Origin: Microbacterium sp. CGR2
Lineage (GTDB): Bacteria; Actinomycetota; Actinomycetes; Actinomycetales; Microbacteriaceae
NCBI RefSeq assembly: GCF_003626735.1
Contig: NZ_RBHX01000001.1
Location: 2,666,001 to 2,730,000, forward strand
Direction of reading: 5' to 3'
DNA: 64,000 nt
The notes below the pieces were generated by a model that was given only the letters and a program-made list of their open reading frames with translations, was not told where the DNA came from and made no database searches. Both the position numbers and the translations under genes were made by a program. The number at the start of each line of letters is the position of its first letter. Position 1 is the first letter of the stretch. Below, piece by piece: positions 36,514 through 44,017 of the stretch.

Positions 36514-37227
36514 CTACCGTCGGAGCGGGTCCGGGCGTCCATACTCCCAGATCTTCCATCCCATCTTCTTCCCCAGCTCGCCGAAGCACCCCTGCACCCC
36601 GAGCCGGTGCATGACGAACCACCACACGTCGAGTTCGTGCGCCATGGTGGCAGACACGCGTCGGAGGAACGCCTCAAACTCTTCGGGCGTCCCTCCTGGA
36701 TAACCGCCGAGGATGACGGCTGCTTCGCGCTCGAGACGCTCCCAGTACTCGGCTGGGGGGTCGAACTCACCCTGGTCGTCGGTGGCCAGCACGTCGAGGT
36801 AATGAAACCGGCCGGAGCGCCCGTAGCGAGAGAGCGTTGCGAAGAGCAGGGGAAGCATCGTGCTCTCTCGCACTCTCGCGATGAGCGTAGCCACGTACCC
36901 AGTTGCCACGGCGGCTGGCTGGTTCGCTTCGGCTGTGGCGAAGAGCTTTTCGACGAGGCTCTCGATATCGTGCCCCCAGGTCCACTGCATGGTGTTCTTC
37001 GAGGGCCACCGTCCGGATGCCTCGATTGCAGCGCACCCGAGCATGATCTTGGCGAGCTTCTCGACGCCGATGCTCCCGAGCGTGAACACGGCGTCGTTGT
37101 GGATGGTTGGTTCGCGCAGTCCCTTGATCGCGGCGACAGTGTCGCGCATGAGGTTCTGGACGGACTGGCCCTCCGCGATGAGCGCGAAGGTCTGCTGCAT
37201 GGAGAGCGCCGGATGGATCGGGGGCAT
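36514..37227 (-). CDS. hypothetical protein, HEPN-like
   Basis: The 237-residue protein carries VEKLAKIML (residues 55-63) and WGHDIESL (84-91), a spacing that recalls HEPN-superfamily proteins, and RSGRFH (137-142), which fits the Rx4H ribonuclease pattern loosely. The assignment is tentative. It lies 35 nt after the FRG-domain gene on the same strand, so the two probably form one cassette. Start taken at 37227 (MPPIHPALSM); an ATG at 37200 is an alternative. Confidence 0.6.
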   Translation of the reverse strand: MPPIHPALSMQQTFALIAEGQSVQNLMRDTVAAIKGLREPTIHNDAVFTLGSIGVEKLAKIMLGCAAIEASGRWPSKNTMQWTWGHDIESLVEKLFATAEANQPAAVATGYVATLIARVRESTMLPLLFATLSRYGRSGRFHYLDVLATDDQGEFDPPAEYWERLEREAAVILGGYPGGTPEEFEAFLRRVSATMAHELDVWWFVMHRLGVQGCFGELGKKMGWKIWEYGRPDPLRR

Positions 37228-37262
37228 GCCCCCGAGAGTAGCCCGGCCCGGTGCTTGCGATC

Positions 37263-38630
37263 TCAGCGAACTATGTCGCTGAAGCTGTCGCTGAGGTACT
37301 GCGACAACCTGGCGATGTCGGGATAGATGGTCGCCGTGGTGTACGCGAAGCGCCGTTCCAGGTATTTGCGGATTTCGGGCTTGGCCTTCGCAGTGATGCG
37401 AAATGAGTAGGTAGGCGCGAGATTTGCCCGGTTTGACTGGGGACGGGTTCGAGGATTCTGGGTCTTGGCGTAGATCGAGCTCGACGCCAGGAGATCCGCC
37501 TTCGTCCAGTACTTCGAACCTGACGACTTCTTGAAATACGACCCCGTCCGCGCGGACATCATGGGCACGCCGTCGAGTATGAACGCCGCGTTCTGCGCGA
37601 CTATCCGCGGATCGTACGCCGGCGGAACCCACACCCGCCGCCTCGAGCCCGTGCCCCAGTCCGCGCGCTGACGTTCTTGAGCTGTCTTGAGGAAGTGCCA
37701 GAACGGCGTGTGCAGTGACCCGGTCTCGTCCAAGATCACTTCCGCTGAGCGGTCGTGACCGGGGAGGCCTGCTGGCCGGGTGGCGATGGCGAACAGGCGC
37801 GCGTCGTCGTCCTCTGTAGCCTCGTTATTTTCGACGGCGAACCAGGCTCCGATGTATGGGTTCCGGGTGACGTCGAGCAGCCGCGTCGGGGCTCCGAAGT
37901 GCTGCAGCTTCGCTAGTAGTTCCAGAGCTGGGGTCCCATCAAGCCGCCACTCCGCTCGCGCCACGCGCAGGAGCTTGGTTTCGGCGTCGACCATCTGGTT
38001 CTCATCTGGGTAGGGCTGAGGCCCGGTGGGCGCGCTGGCGGGATCCTCAACCCCGTTCTGCTCCATCAGACGGCGGAAGAGATTGCTATGCAGCCCCCAA
38101 TCGGAGGACCGGACGCCCCGCCAGACCAGCGGCAGCTCCGGGACTTTGTCTGTCAAGTTCCGGATTTCGACGTGCAGGGCGTCGAATGAATCGATCACAA
38201 CTTCATGACGCTTGAAGTAGTCGCCGGCGCTTCGCAGCTCGGGGGAGTAGGAGGAACTCTCGACATTTGGCCGAGCGAAGTCCTCGCTTCGACTCAGCGT
38301 GCCCGTAAGGAGTGGCGCGAGCCCTTTGAATAGCGAGTAGTCCGGAGTGACCAGTTGCATGAACGACTCGAGGAAACTACCCATGCCGAACAGCTTCGAG
38401 TAGTCGATGCCCTCAAGAGGATCCGTTCCCACGATCTGACCTATATCGAAGCCTTTCAGCAGGTCGGCGGCGAGGAAACCGGGCATGGACACTGCGGGCT
38501 CGCCCGGGCGGCCCGCGTGGGAATTTTCGGGATCGGCGGCGTCGGCGCCCGCATCGTCGTCGGAAGACCGCTGCACACCTTCAGGATCTTGGTCGTCCTC
38601 AGGTTCGGTTTCGTCTCCTCCATGAGCCAT
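37263..38630 (-). CDS. FRG domain-containing protein
   Basis: The 455-residue protein has an acidic disordered N-terminus (1-45), then a helical region and an FRG domain at about 165-290, with LPLVWRGVRSSDW (167-179) and QHFGAPTRLLDVT (243-255). FRG proteins are scattered in mobile and defence-rich loci; their biochemistry is unclear. A TAGGCT box 6 nt upstream (38637-38642) supports the start. It heads a two-gene unit with the HEPN-like gene, placed as cargo in the element. Confidence 0.82.
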   Translation of the reverse strand: MAHGGDETEPEDDQDPEGVQRSSDDDAGADAADPENSHAGRPGEPAVSMPGFLAADLLKGFDIGQIVGTDPLEGIDYSKLFGMGSFLESFMQLVTPDYSLFKGLAPLLTGTLSRSEDFARPNVESSSYSPELRSAGDYFKRHEVVIDSFDALHVEIRNLTDKVPELPLVWRGVRSSDWGLHSNLFRRLMEQNGVEDPASAPTGPQPYPDENQMVDAETKLLRVARAEWRLDGTPALELLAKLQHFGAPTRLLDVTRNPYIGAWFAVENNEATEDDDARLFAIATRPAGLPGHDRSAEVILDETGSLHTPFWHFLKTAQERQRADWGTGSRRRVWVPPAYDPRIVAQNAAFILDGVPMMSARTGSYFKKSSGSKYWTKADLLASSSIYAKTQNPRTRPQSNRANLAPTYSFRITAKAKPEIRKYLERRFAYTTATIYPDIARLSQYLSDSFSDIVR

Positions 38631-38636
38631 GGAGGA

Positions 38637-38642
38637 AGCCTA
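38637..38642 (-). promoter_or_regulatory. -10 box of the FRG cassette, leaderless type
   Basis: On the minus strand TAGGCT is followed by 6 nt and the ATG at 38630. Box and spacing equal those of the host genes coaD and ftsY, so the cassette can be expressed by the host polymerase. Confidence 0.45.
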
Positions 38643-38746
38643 GTGGTGCCCTGGGGGCTCGTCGCTCGTGTGCTCCGCCAGGGATGCGAGCTGTTGTGGG
38701 CTCTGCGATACTTCGAAGCGTTCGAAGGAATTCTCGGAGGGGGACC

Positions 38747-39190
38747 ATGAGCGCTCGCACCGCCACCGCGGCCGTAGTGCTTCTCGCGGCGCTCGCACTC
38801 ACGGGTTGCGCCGAGTCCGCGACTGACGCGGGAGACGAGCGCACAGCCCCTGCAGTGGCCGAGTCCGGGCAGCCCGAGACCCGCGACACCGAGACTCCTG
38901 TCCCGGTCGTCGCCGAGACCGACGGTCCTGAGACGTCCGACGAAGAACAGCAAACCGCGTTCATCAAGGAGGTGCGCAGCCGCTTGGCGAAGATCCGCAC
39001 CCAGATCCCCGACATCACCGACGAACAGCTGATCTCACTTGCTCACAAGGCATGCGACGCCTTGGCGCCGAATCTCACAGGCGAGGACCTCTCGCTCGTC
39101 GAGGGCGAGACACGGACGAATGGGCATTTCATGGACAGCAGTGCGATCATCGTCGCGGCGAGGCTCACGATGTGCCCGATCGAGAACTAG
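38747..39190 (+). CDS. small lipoprotein, DUF732-like
   Basis: The 147-residue precursor has a signal peptide ending in the lipobox LALTGC, so it should be anchored outside the membrane. An acidic linker follows, then a compact domain with two cysteines (AHKACDAL and ARLTMCP) that recalls DUF732. CGGAGGGGG precedes the ATG. It is oriented against its neighbours. A role in blocking superinfecting phage is possible but is inference. Confidence 0.7.
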   Translation: MSARTATAAVVLLAALALTGCAESATDAGDERTAPAVAESGQPETRDTETPVPVVAETDGPETSDEEQQTAFIKEVRSRLAKIRTQIPDITDEQLISLAHKACDALAPNLTGEDLSLVEGETRTNGHFMDSSAIIVAARLTMCPIEN

Positions 39191-39849
39191 CCGGCTACGA
39201 CCTCGTATACCTCGCCGCTGCCATCCGTCCAGATACAGCCGGGGGAAGCTCCGTTCGCCAGGCTGCTCGGGATCGCATCCATGCCGTTCAGCTGGATGCC
39301 GCTCGCCGAGATGGCAACTGAGCGACCGCCCATCTGCATTGCTGCGAGGCCTGCACCGACGTAGACGCGTGTAGTGCCGTCGATCATCCGGATTCCACCG
39401 CCCGGATCCGCTTGCACCTTCGCACCCCCAGGGAAGGTGACGGATCCGCCGTCGGCGGGGTCGATGATCATGTCGCCGACCTGGATGCGCCCGCCGGGGA
39501 GGACCCGGACGTTGCCGGTGATCTCGCCGTTGCCGTTGAGATCCCACGGTCCATTGACGGTGAGCTGGCCCGTGAAGGTCGTGGGGCCGGTGACGTTCTG
39601 GGCTCCAGAGATGTTTATCGTGCCCAGCCACTCGAGCGTGCCCGTTCCGCGCAGCGTGCCGGTGACGACGAGGTACCCGCTGACCTTCGCGGACCCCTCG
39701 ACGATGAGGCCCTCGTTCGAGGCGACGCGCAGCGAGCCCTCGGTGATCGACGAGTAACCGAGCGGCGACTGCGTGAGCAGCTGCTGCACAAGCTGACGCA
39801 GCTGCTGCAGCTCCTGGTAGATGATGTCCGGCCGCGGAGTGTAGGTCAT
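39187..39849 (-). CDS. tail-fibre-like repeat protein
   Basis: The 220-residue protein has a short helical N-terminus rich in Gln/Leu (QELQQLRQLVQQLL). A long series of short beta-strand turns follows (VSGYLVVTGTLRGTGTLEW, GNVRVLPGGRIQVGDMII), as in phage tail fibres and minor tail proteins. Its stop codon and that of the convergent lipoprotein gene share the same CTAG. It is the only virion-like gene seen in the element. Confidence 0.6.
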   Translation of the reverse strand: MTYTPRPDIIYQELQQLRQLVQQLLTQSPLGYSSITEGSLRVASNEGLIVEGSAKVSGYLVVTGTLRGTGTLEWLGTINISGAQNVTGPTTFTGQLTVNGPWDLNGNGEITGNVRVLPGGRIQVGDMIIDPADGGSVTFPGGAKVQADPGGGIRMIDGTTRVYVGAGLAAMQMGGRSVAISASGIQLNGMDAIPSSLANGASPGCIWTDGSGEVYEVVAG

Positions 39850-39881
39850 AGCGTCAAGGTCCTTCGTGTAGGTGTGTGTGA

Positions 39882-39909
39882 GGGGCCGGCCCCGCCCAGC
39901 GCCGGCCCC
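39882..39909. terminator. GC-rich hairpin before the tail-like gene
   Basis: GGGGCCGGC and GCCGGCCCC pair across a 10-nt loop, 12 nt after the stop of the 33-residue frame. No T-run follows, so it may attenuate rather than stop transcription. Confidence 0.4.
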
Positions 39910-39921
39910 ATCGGTGGTGTC

Positions 39922-40023
39922 TCAGGCGCCAGGCGTTGGCGCGGGCGTGGTAGATCCTGAGACGTCGTACGCGGAGGCCCAAACCGGAAAGGACGGCGGG
40001 CGGGCACCGCGCACGAGAGTCAT
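39922..40023 (-). CDS. 33-aa phage-type small protein
   Basis: The frame encodes MTLVRGARPPSFPVWASAYD and 13 more residues. It starts 1 nt after the stop of the 264-residue gene with CGAGGTGAC as a weak ribosome binding site. Ser/Thr/Pro-rich ends like this occur in small phage structural proteins. No firm family. Confidence 0.5.
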   Translation of the reverse strand: MTLVRGARPPSFPVWASAYDVSGSTTPAPTPGA

Positions 40024-40024
40024 G

Positions 40025-40819
40025 TCACCTCGGATACGACGGCAACGGGCCGAAGGACGGATCCTCCGGGAACAACAGCTCCGTCGCAGGCTCGACGGTC
40101 GACGCGATCGGGCGGGCGCGCCGCTCCTGGATCTTCGTGTGCACGTCGCCGATCCCATTGAGGCGCACGCCGCCGACAGCGAGTGCGAACCAGTCGAGGT
40201 GTGACTGGGTCTTGCCCTCGAGGTAGAACTTGCCGCCCTGCCCCCAGTTGTCACCGGCAGCGAACAGTACCGAGAAGTCCTTGCTGAGACCGCCCGTCGG
40301 CTCGAGACCGAACGCCGTGGACATCAGAATGCGGAACGACGCGATCGGCTGCACCGCGAGCCATGACTTCTTCGCGGCGCGGAACGCGGTGATCGTGTCG
40401 TCGTCCTGATCGATCACGGCGTCAGACGTCGTGCTGTACGAGATCCCGAAACGCTGCGCGGCGTCGACGAGCGGCGCGATAGCGTCGTCGAACCGCGGCT
40501 GCAGCTCGAGGATGATCGCCTCGAGCATGGGCACTGTGTCAATGATGACTTCCTTGCGCAGAGCGTCGCTCACGACGCGCACGCCGGGTGCCATGCCGCG
40601 ATACGCGCCCACACCGTCACGGTCATGGATCCGGATCGAGATCTCGGTGACGCGGTCGCAGAGCTCGTGGTCCGAGAGATCCAGCAGACGGCCGGACGGC
40701 GTCGCGGCGTGCTTCTCGGCGACGTCGGCCAGGTGCAGGCCGCGGACGATCGGCTCGGGGACAGCGATACCGAAGGCGTCGCACCGCTCGGCGAACGCGC
40801 GAATCGAGTGCCAGTTCAT
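40025..40819 (-). CDS. hypothetical protein, 264 aa
   Basis: No family is recognised. The protein begins MNWHSIRAFAERCDAFGIAV, is helical in its first half and mixed afterwards, and lacks membrane segments. The ATG overlaps the stop of the upstream 65-residue gene by 4 nt, so it belongs to the dense operon that starts at the xis-like gene. Confidence 0.65.
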   Translation of the reverse strand: MNWHSIRAFAERCDAFGIAVPEPIVRGLHLADVAEKHAATPSGRLLDLSDHELCDRVTEISIRIHDRDGVGAYRGMAPGVRVVSDALRKEVIIDTVPMLEAIILELQPRFDDAIAPLVDAAQRFGISYSTTSDAVIDQDDDTITAFRAAKKSWLAVQPIASFRILMSTAFGLEPTGGLSKDFSVLFAAGDNWGQGGKFYLEGKTQSHLDWFALAVGGVRLNGIGDVHTKIQERRARPIASTVEPATELLFPEDPSFGPLPSYPR

Positions 40820-41013
40820 GCTCCGGCCTCCACACTCTCGATCGATCGCTGCTCGAGCAGGTGCTCGACGACGGACGGGCGAGTACTCGCAGGCAGATAC
40901 CCGTTGCGGTAGACGTACGACTGCCCGCCGCCGACGAGATCCACGACGACACATGGTGCGAGTACTCGATACTTGGCCCGACCGTGCAGGTAAGTGTTGA
41001 TCGCCACGGTCAC
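40816..41013 (-). CDS. hypothetical protein, 65 aa
   Basis: The small protein (VTVAINTYLHGRAKYRVLAP) has overlapping starts and stops of 4 nt with both neighbours (GTGA and ATGA). A second in-frame GTG at 41007 is 8 nt after GGGGAGG and could be the true start. Function unknown. Confidence 0.6.
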   Translation of the reverse strand: MTVAINTYLHGRAKYRVLAPCVVVDLVGGGQSYVYRNGYLPASTRPSVVEHLLEQRSIESVEAGA

Positions 41014-41327
41014 GCCCTCCCCGGGACGGCCCAGCCAGCCTTCGCGGCGAGCGCGTTGACGGCGGCCGGCGCTGGTGCGGCTGGGCGCGGGACCCCGGCA
41101 GCGGCGGGCGTGGCCCAGCCGGCACGCGAGGCGAGGGAGGCGGGCGCCTTGGGTGCAGCGTCGAACGCTGCGAGCAGCTGATCGGCGCCGGCGGACGCTG
41201 CGACGCCGAGACGGGCCGACACGGCGTTCACGAAGCGTGCGGCATCGGCGCGCTTGCGATCGAGGTCCTCGACGGCGGAGTTGCTCGCGCGCGGATAGGG
41301 GCGGAGCGGGGTGAAGGAACGGGTCAT
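41010..41327 (-). CDS. hypothetical Ala/Pro-rich protein, 105 aa
   Basis: The protein begins MTRSFTPLRPYPRASNSAVE. Its C-terminal half is Ala/Pro-rich with two related units, ASRAGWATPAAA and AAKAGWAVPGRA. Function unknown. It overlaps the next gene by 4 nt and is part of the phage-type operon. Confidence 0.6.
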   Translation of the reverse strand: MTRSFTPLRPYPRASNSAVEDLDRKRADAARFVNAVSARLGVAASAGADQLLAAFDAAPKAPASLASRAGWATPAAAGVPRPAAPAPAAVNALAAKAGWAVPGRA

Positions 41328-41351
41328 GGTTGCTCCCAGGAGTGGAGGCGT

Positions 41352-41435
41352 TCACGCGCGGCCCCAGCCCGTCCGCGTGTTCTCCAACCAGGAGACTTCT
41401 GACCGTCGAAGCGAGCGACCCACACGGCCGATCAC
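41352..41435 (-). CDS. possible 27-aa protein
   Basis: A short frame (MIGRVGRSLRRSEVSWLENT and 7 more residues) opens with a GTG that overlaps the previous stop by 4 nt, like its neighbours. It fills the only gap in this part of the operon. The overlap is the sole support. Confidence 0.3.
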   Translation of the reverse strand: MIGRVGRSLRRSEVSWLENTRTGWGRA

Positions 41436-41770
41436 GCTCCCGTCGAGAACAACGATAGCGCGCGCCTTCCCCGCGGGCGCGGATCATCACTCTGCGGCGC
41501 GGCGAGATACGGCCGCGCGGCGAGAAGCTGCTCGAGCTGCGTCCACACGTCGGCCCAGATCAGCGCACCGTCGGCGCCGTACAGACGGTCGACGTCGACG
41601 AACCGGGCAAAGTCCGCGGGATCCGCGAGGACGTCACGGAGCACGATGCCGAGCAGCATCCGGTTCTGCTCAGCGATAGCCGAGCGCAGCCGCGTGAGCT
41701 GTGTTTCGGCCGCCTGCGCACGCCGACGAAGGCTGGCCGCGATCTTCGCATGGTTCCGAGTGTCTGTCAT
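41432..41770 (-). CDS. hypothetical protein, 112 aa
   Basis: The protein begins MTDTRNHAKIAASLRRRAQA with a coiled-coil-like N-terminus (about residues 8-40) and an acidic middle. Function unknown. The ATG overlaps the stop of a 48-residue frame by 4 nt. Confidence 0.6.
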   Translation of the reverse strand: MTDTRNHAKIAASLRRRAQAAETQLTRLRSAIAEQNRMLLGIVLRDVLADPADFARFVDVDRLYGADGALIWADVWTQLEQLLAARPYLAAPQSDDPRPRGRRALSLFSTGA

Positions 41771-41913
41771 GAGGCCCTCCGATGCCCGCGCGCGCGATGG
41801 GGGTGCTCAAAACGGCCGGGGAGAGAGGACCACACCCCCGGGCTGTGGTCCGCCCCCGACCGGGATGCTGGATTTTTCGAGGGGTGGGGGTCCGTGGCGG
41901 TGGGCCTGGTCAC
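41767..41913 (-). CDS. small basic protein, 48 aa
   Basis: The GTG start overlaps the upstream 44-residue gene by 4 nt and the stop overlaps the downstream ATG by 4 nt. Both junctions are typical of translational coupling. The product is basic and rich in Pro, His and Ser. Function unknown. Confidence 0.5.
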   Translation of the reverse strand: MTRPTATDPHPSKNPASRSGADHSPGVWSSLPGRFEHPHRARGHRRAS

Positions 41914-42044
41914 GAGCTCGGACCTTCGAGTGCAGTGGCGATCCGGTCGAGCGAGGTGGCGATCGAGACGAGAGCTTGCACGCTCGCCTCGTCGGTCTGG
42001 TTGTAGGCGAGTGATACGAGCGCGGCCTGGATGTGTTCGTTCAT
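41910..42044 (-). CDS. small hypothetical protein, 44 aa
   Basis: The frame encodes MNEHIQAALVSLAYNQTDEA followed by an amphipathic helix. AAAGGACG lies 6 nt before the ATG. It is the first gene after the repeat region that follows the ATPase gene. Confidence 0.55.
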   Translation of the reverse strand: MNEHIQAALVSLAYNQTDEASVQALVSIATSLDRIATALEGPSS

Positions 42045-42065
42045 GGGCGTCCTTTGTTCTGGGTG

Positions 42066-42197
42066 ACCTCGCCGCGGCGAGGTAGTTGATTGATGAGTTC
42101 GCGGTTGACCTCGCCACCTCGCCCCCTTAAGGGGGCGGCGAGGTGACTGGCGTGCTCGCTGGCGAGGTGGCGGCGAGGTCCGGCGAGGTGGCGAGGT
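42066..42197. repeat. nine iteron-like 8-bp repeats, candidate replication origin
   Basis: GGCGAGGT occurs on the plus strand at 42076, 42137, 42161, 42172, 42182 and 42190, and as ACCTCGCC at 42066, 42108 and 42116. A perfect 16-bp palindrome GCCCCCTTAAGGGGGC sits at 42121-42136. The block spans the 3' end of the RepA-like gene, whose last codons (TSP repeats) are written in these repeats. Confidence 0.65.
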
Positions 42198-43515
42198 GAG
42201 GGAGCGAGACATGCAGCTTCGCTCCGCGAGGTCCGGGCACGACGACTGATAGCGCGCGCTGCTGCGCGACGTGCGTAGCCTGACGAACATCACTGCGCGG
42301 GATGCCTGCACCCTTCACGAGTGCGTCCTCGATCGCCGCCTGGCTGAGCCCGCCCGGGTTCGCGGCGAGCAGCTCGACGAGCGCGGCGACGGCGACCTCG
42401 ACAGCTACATCGCGGCGCGACATCCCCGTGACGCTCATGCGCCGGCGAGCAGCGTCGTACTCGAGCTGAGTCTCGGGCACGGAGACGTCACGGCCGAACG
42501 CTGAGAAGAACCGTGGTGACGAGGCGGGGTCGTCGGGACGCTCGAGCGTGATCTTCCATGTGACGTCTGGCCATCCGAGCAGGCGGGAGTCGCCGCGTGC
42601 GCGTTCGCCGGCGTGGCCCATGTGGTGCACGAGGATCGCTTCGCTGATGCCCGCCTCGACCTTGAGCGCGTCGAGGGCGACGAGGAACTGGCCGGCGTCG
42701 CGGTTCTCGTCGAGTCCGAGCGCGTCGAGCACGGGGCGCAGGCAGTCGAAGATCAGCACATCGGCGCCGCGCAGCACGTCGGCCCACCGTGCTCGAGTAG
42801 TGGGGTCGATGATGTCGAACGACGCGGTGCGGCCGCGGAGCGAGACGACGGACACGTTCTCGGGTCGCTGGATCTCTTGCTCTCGCAGCCAGCGGCGGAG
42901 GCCGCGCGGGTCGAGCTCGTTGTCGATGAGGACGACGTGCGCGGGCTGCACGGCGAACACACCGAGGAACGGGTCGCCGTCTGCGAACGACCGGGCGAGG
43001 TTGCCAATCGTGGTCGACTTCCCCGCCTTCGCCGGTGCGGGGAACAACACGTTCCCGCCCGTAGGGAGCAACCGGTCGACGCGGTACACGGCGTCGACGT
43101 CGGGCTCGTCGAGGAACGCGTCGAGCCGGGTCGGCGCAGGGATCGCCGTGTCGGCGCTCTCTTCCGCGTCGAGCAGACGGCGGGCATCGCGCCGCACGCG
43201 GAGGCGCTGCAGCTCGTGCTCGAGGTCCGCGTCGGCGATCGCCTCACGTTCAGCGGGCGTGGGCGCCAGACGCTGGCGAGCTTGCTCGAGCGTGTAGTCG
43301 TAACCGCTCTCGAGGCCGGCATAGTTGACCCGTGCGCGCAACGTCAGCCGGCCGCCATGCTCGCGCAGTCCGCCCGCGGTGCCCTCGACCTGCCCCGGGT
43401 GCTGGTAAGCGACCAGGAACGGGCTCGTGGCCTCTGCGCGCTGCCAGCCGGCGAGCAGGCGGTCCCAGGCGTCAAGATCCTCGGCGAATTCGTCGACGGG
43501 ACGCAGCATGGTCAC
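42127..43515 (-). CDS. RepA-like AAA ATPase / replicative helicase
   Basis: The 462-residue protein has Walker A PAPAKAGKST (159-168), an HVVLIDN strand (193-199), Walker B VLIFD (253-257) and HHMGHAGERARGDSRLLGWPD (297-317), the pattern of plasmid and phage RepA-type hexameric helicases (AAA_25). A C-terminal winged-helix-like region precedes a low-complexity tail encoded by the 8-bp repeats. Its start overlaps the xis-like gene by 4 nt. It probably drives replication of the excised element. Confidence 0.8.
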   Translation of the reverse strand: MTMLRPVDEFAEDLDAWDRLLAGWQRAEATSPFLVAYQHPGQVEGTAGGLREHGGRLTLRARVNYAGLESGYDYTLEQARQRLAPTPAEREAIADADLEHELQRLRVRRDARRLLDAEESADTAIPAPTRLDAFLDEPDVDAVYRVDRLLPTGGNVLFPAPAKAGKSTTIGNLARSFADGDPFLGVFAVQPAHVVLIDNELDPRGLRRWLREQEIQRPENVSVVSLRGRTASFDIIDPTTRARWADVLRGADVLIFDCLRPVLDALGLDENRDAGQFLVALDALKVEAGISEAILVHHMGHAGERARGDSRLLGWPDVTWKITLERPDDPASSPRFFSAFGRDVSVPETQLEYDAARRRMSVTGMSRRDVAVEVAVAALVELLAANPGGLSQAAIEDALVKGAGIPRSDVRQATHVAQQRALSVVVPGPRGAKLHVSLPHLATSPDLAATSPASTPVTSPPP

Positions 43516-43787
43516 GCGTCCGCACCGCCGCCGAGAATTGCGGCGATCTTGTCGCGCTGCTCGGGCGTGAGCGGAGGCGCATCGGCGACGATGGCGGCGA
43601 CGTGTGCGGCGATTGGGTCGGCGTCGGGAGTGAGGCTGGACATGTCGACGCGGAAGATCTTGCCCAGCTGGACGGCGCGGATGCGGCCAGCGGCGATCTG
43701 CCGGCGGATGGTGCGGGGATCGACGCGCAGTTGCGCGGCGGCCTCATTGACGGTTCCCCACGGCGTGGTGGAGGTGGCGGTTGGCAT
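43512..43787 (-). CDS. excisionase-like helix-turn-helix protein
   Basis: The 91-residue protein has WGTVNEAAAQLRVDPRTIRR and a wing GKIFRVDMSSL, the MerR/excisionase HTH_17 fold at about residues 10-52. A Pro/Glu-rich helical tail follows. It could act as the directionality factor for the integrase or as regulator of the operon it heads. An 18-bp palindrome lies 12 bp before the start. Confidence 0.75.
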   Translation of the reverse strand: MPTATSTTPWGTVNEAAAQLRVDPRTIRRQIAAGRIRAVQLGKIFRVDMSSLTPDADPIAAHVAAIVADAPPLTPEQRDKIAAILGGGADA

Positions 43788-43799
43788 GCGTAGCTCCGT

Positions 43800-43817
43800 G
43801 AAAGATCGAGATCTTTC
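43800..43817. promoter_or_regulatory. 18-bp inverted repeat before the xis-rep operon
   Basis: GAAAGATCGAGATCTTTC is two 8-bp arms around GA. It is flanked on both sides by GCTCCGTG (43793-43800 and 43821-43828). The position just upstream of the HTH gene suggests an operator for that protein or another element regulator. Confidence 0.55.
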
Positions 43818-43968
43818 GCGGCTCCGTGGGAGCTGGTCGGGTCAGAGTCCTGCCAGCCCACGCGATGCGAGTTGTTGCCCTTGCCTCGTGTGACTGAGGT
43901 GAATGCTGCTAGTCCTCGATGCCGTGGTCTGACTCCGGCTCGGACTGCTCACCTACTGGCTACATCTT

Positions 43969-44006
43969 AACGCCCGGTGATGCATTTGCAAGCATCACCG
44001 GGCGTT
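43969..44006. terminator. strong hairpin terminator after the 135-aa gene
   Basis: AACGCCCGGTGATGC and GCATCACCGGGCGTT form a perfect 15-bp stem with an 8-nt loop, 11 nt after the stop of the minus-strand gene. It separates the integrase transcript from the xis-rep operon. Apart from this hairpin and the operator, 43788-44017 shows no gene. Confidence 0.7.
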
Positions 44007-44017
44007 CGACGGGTGTG

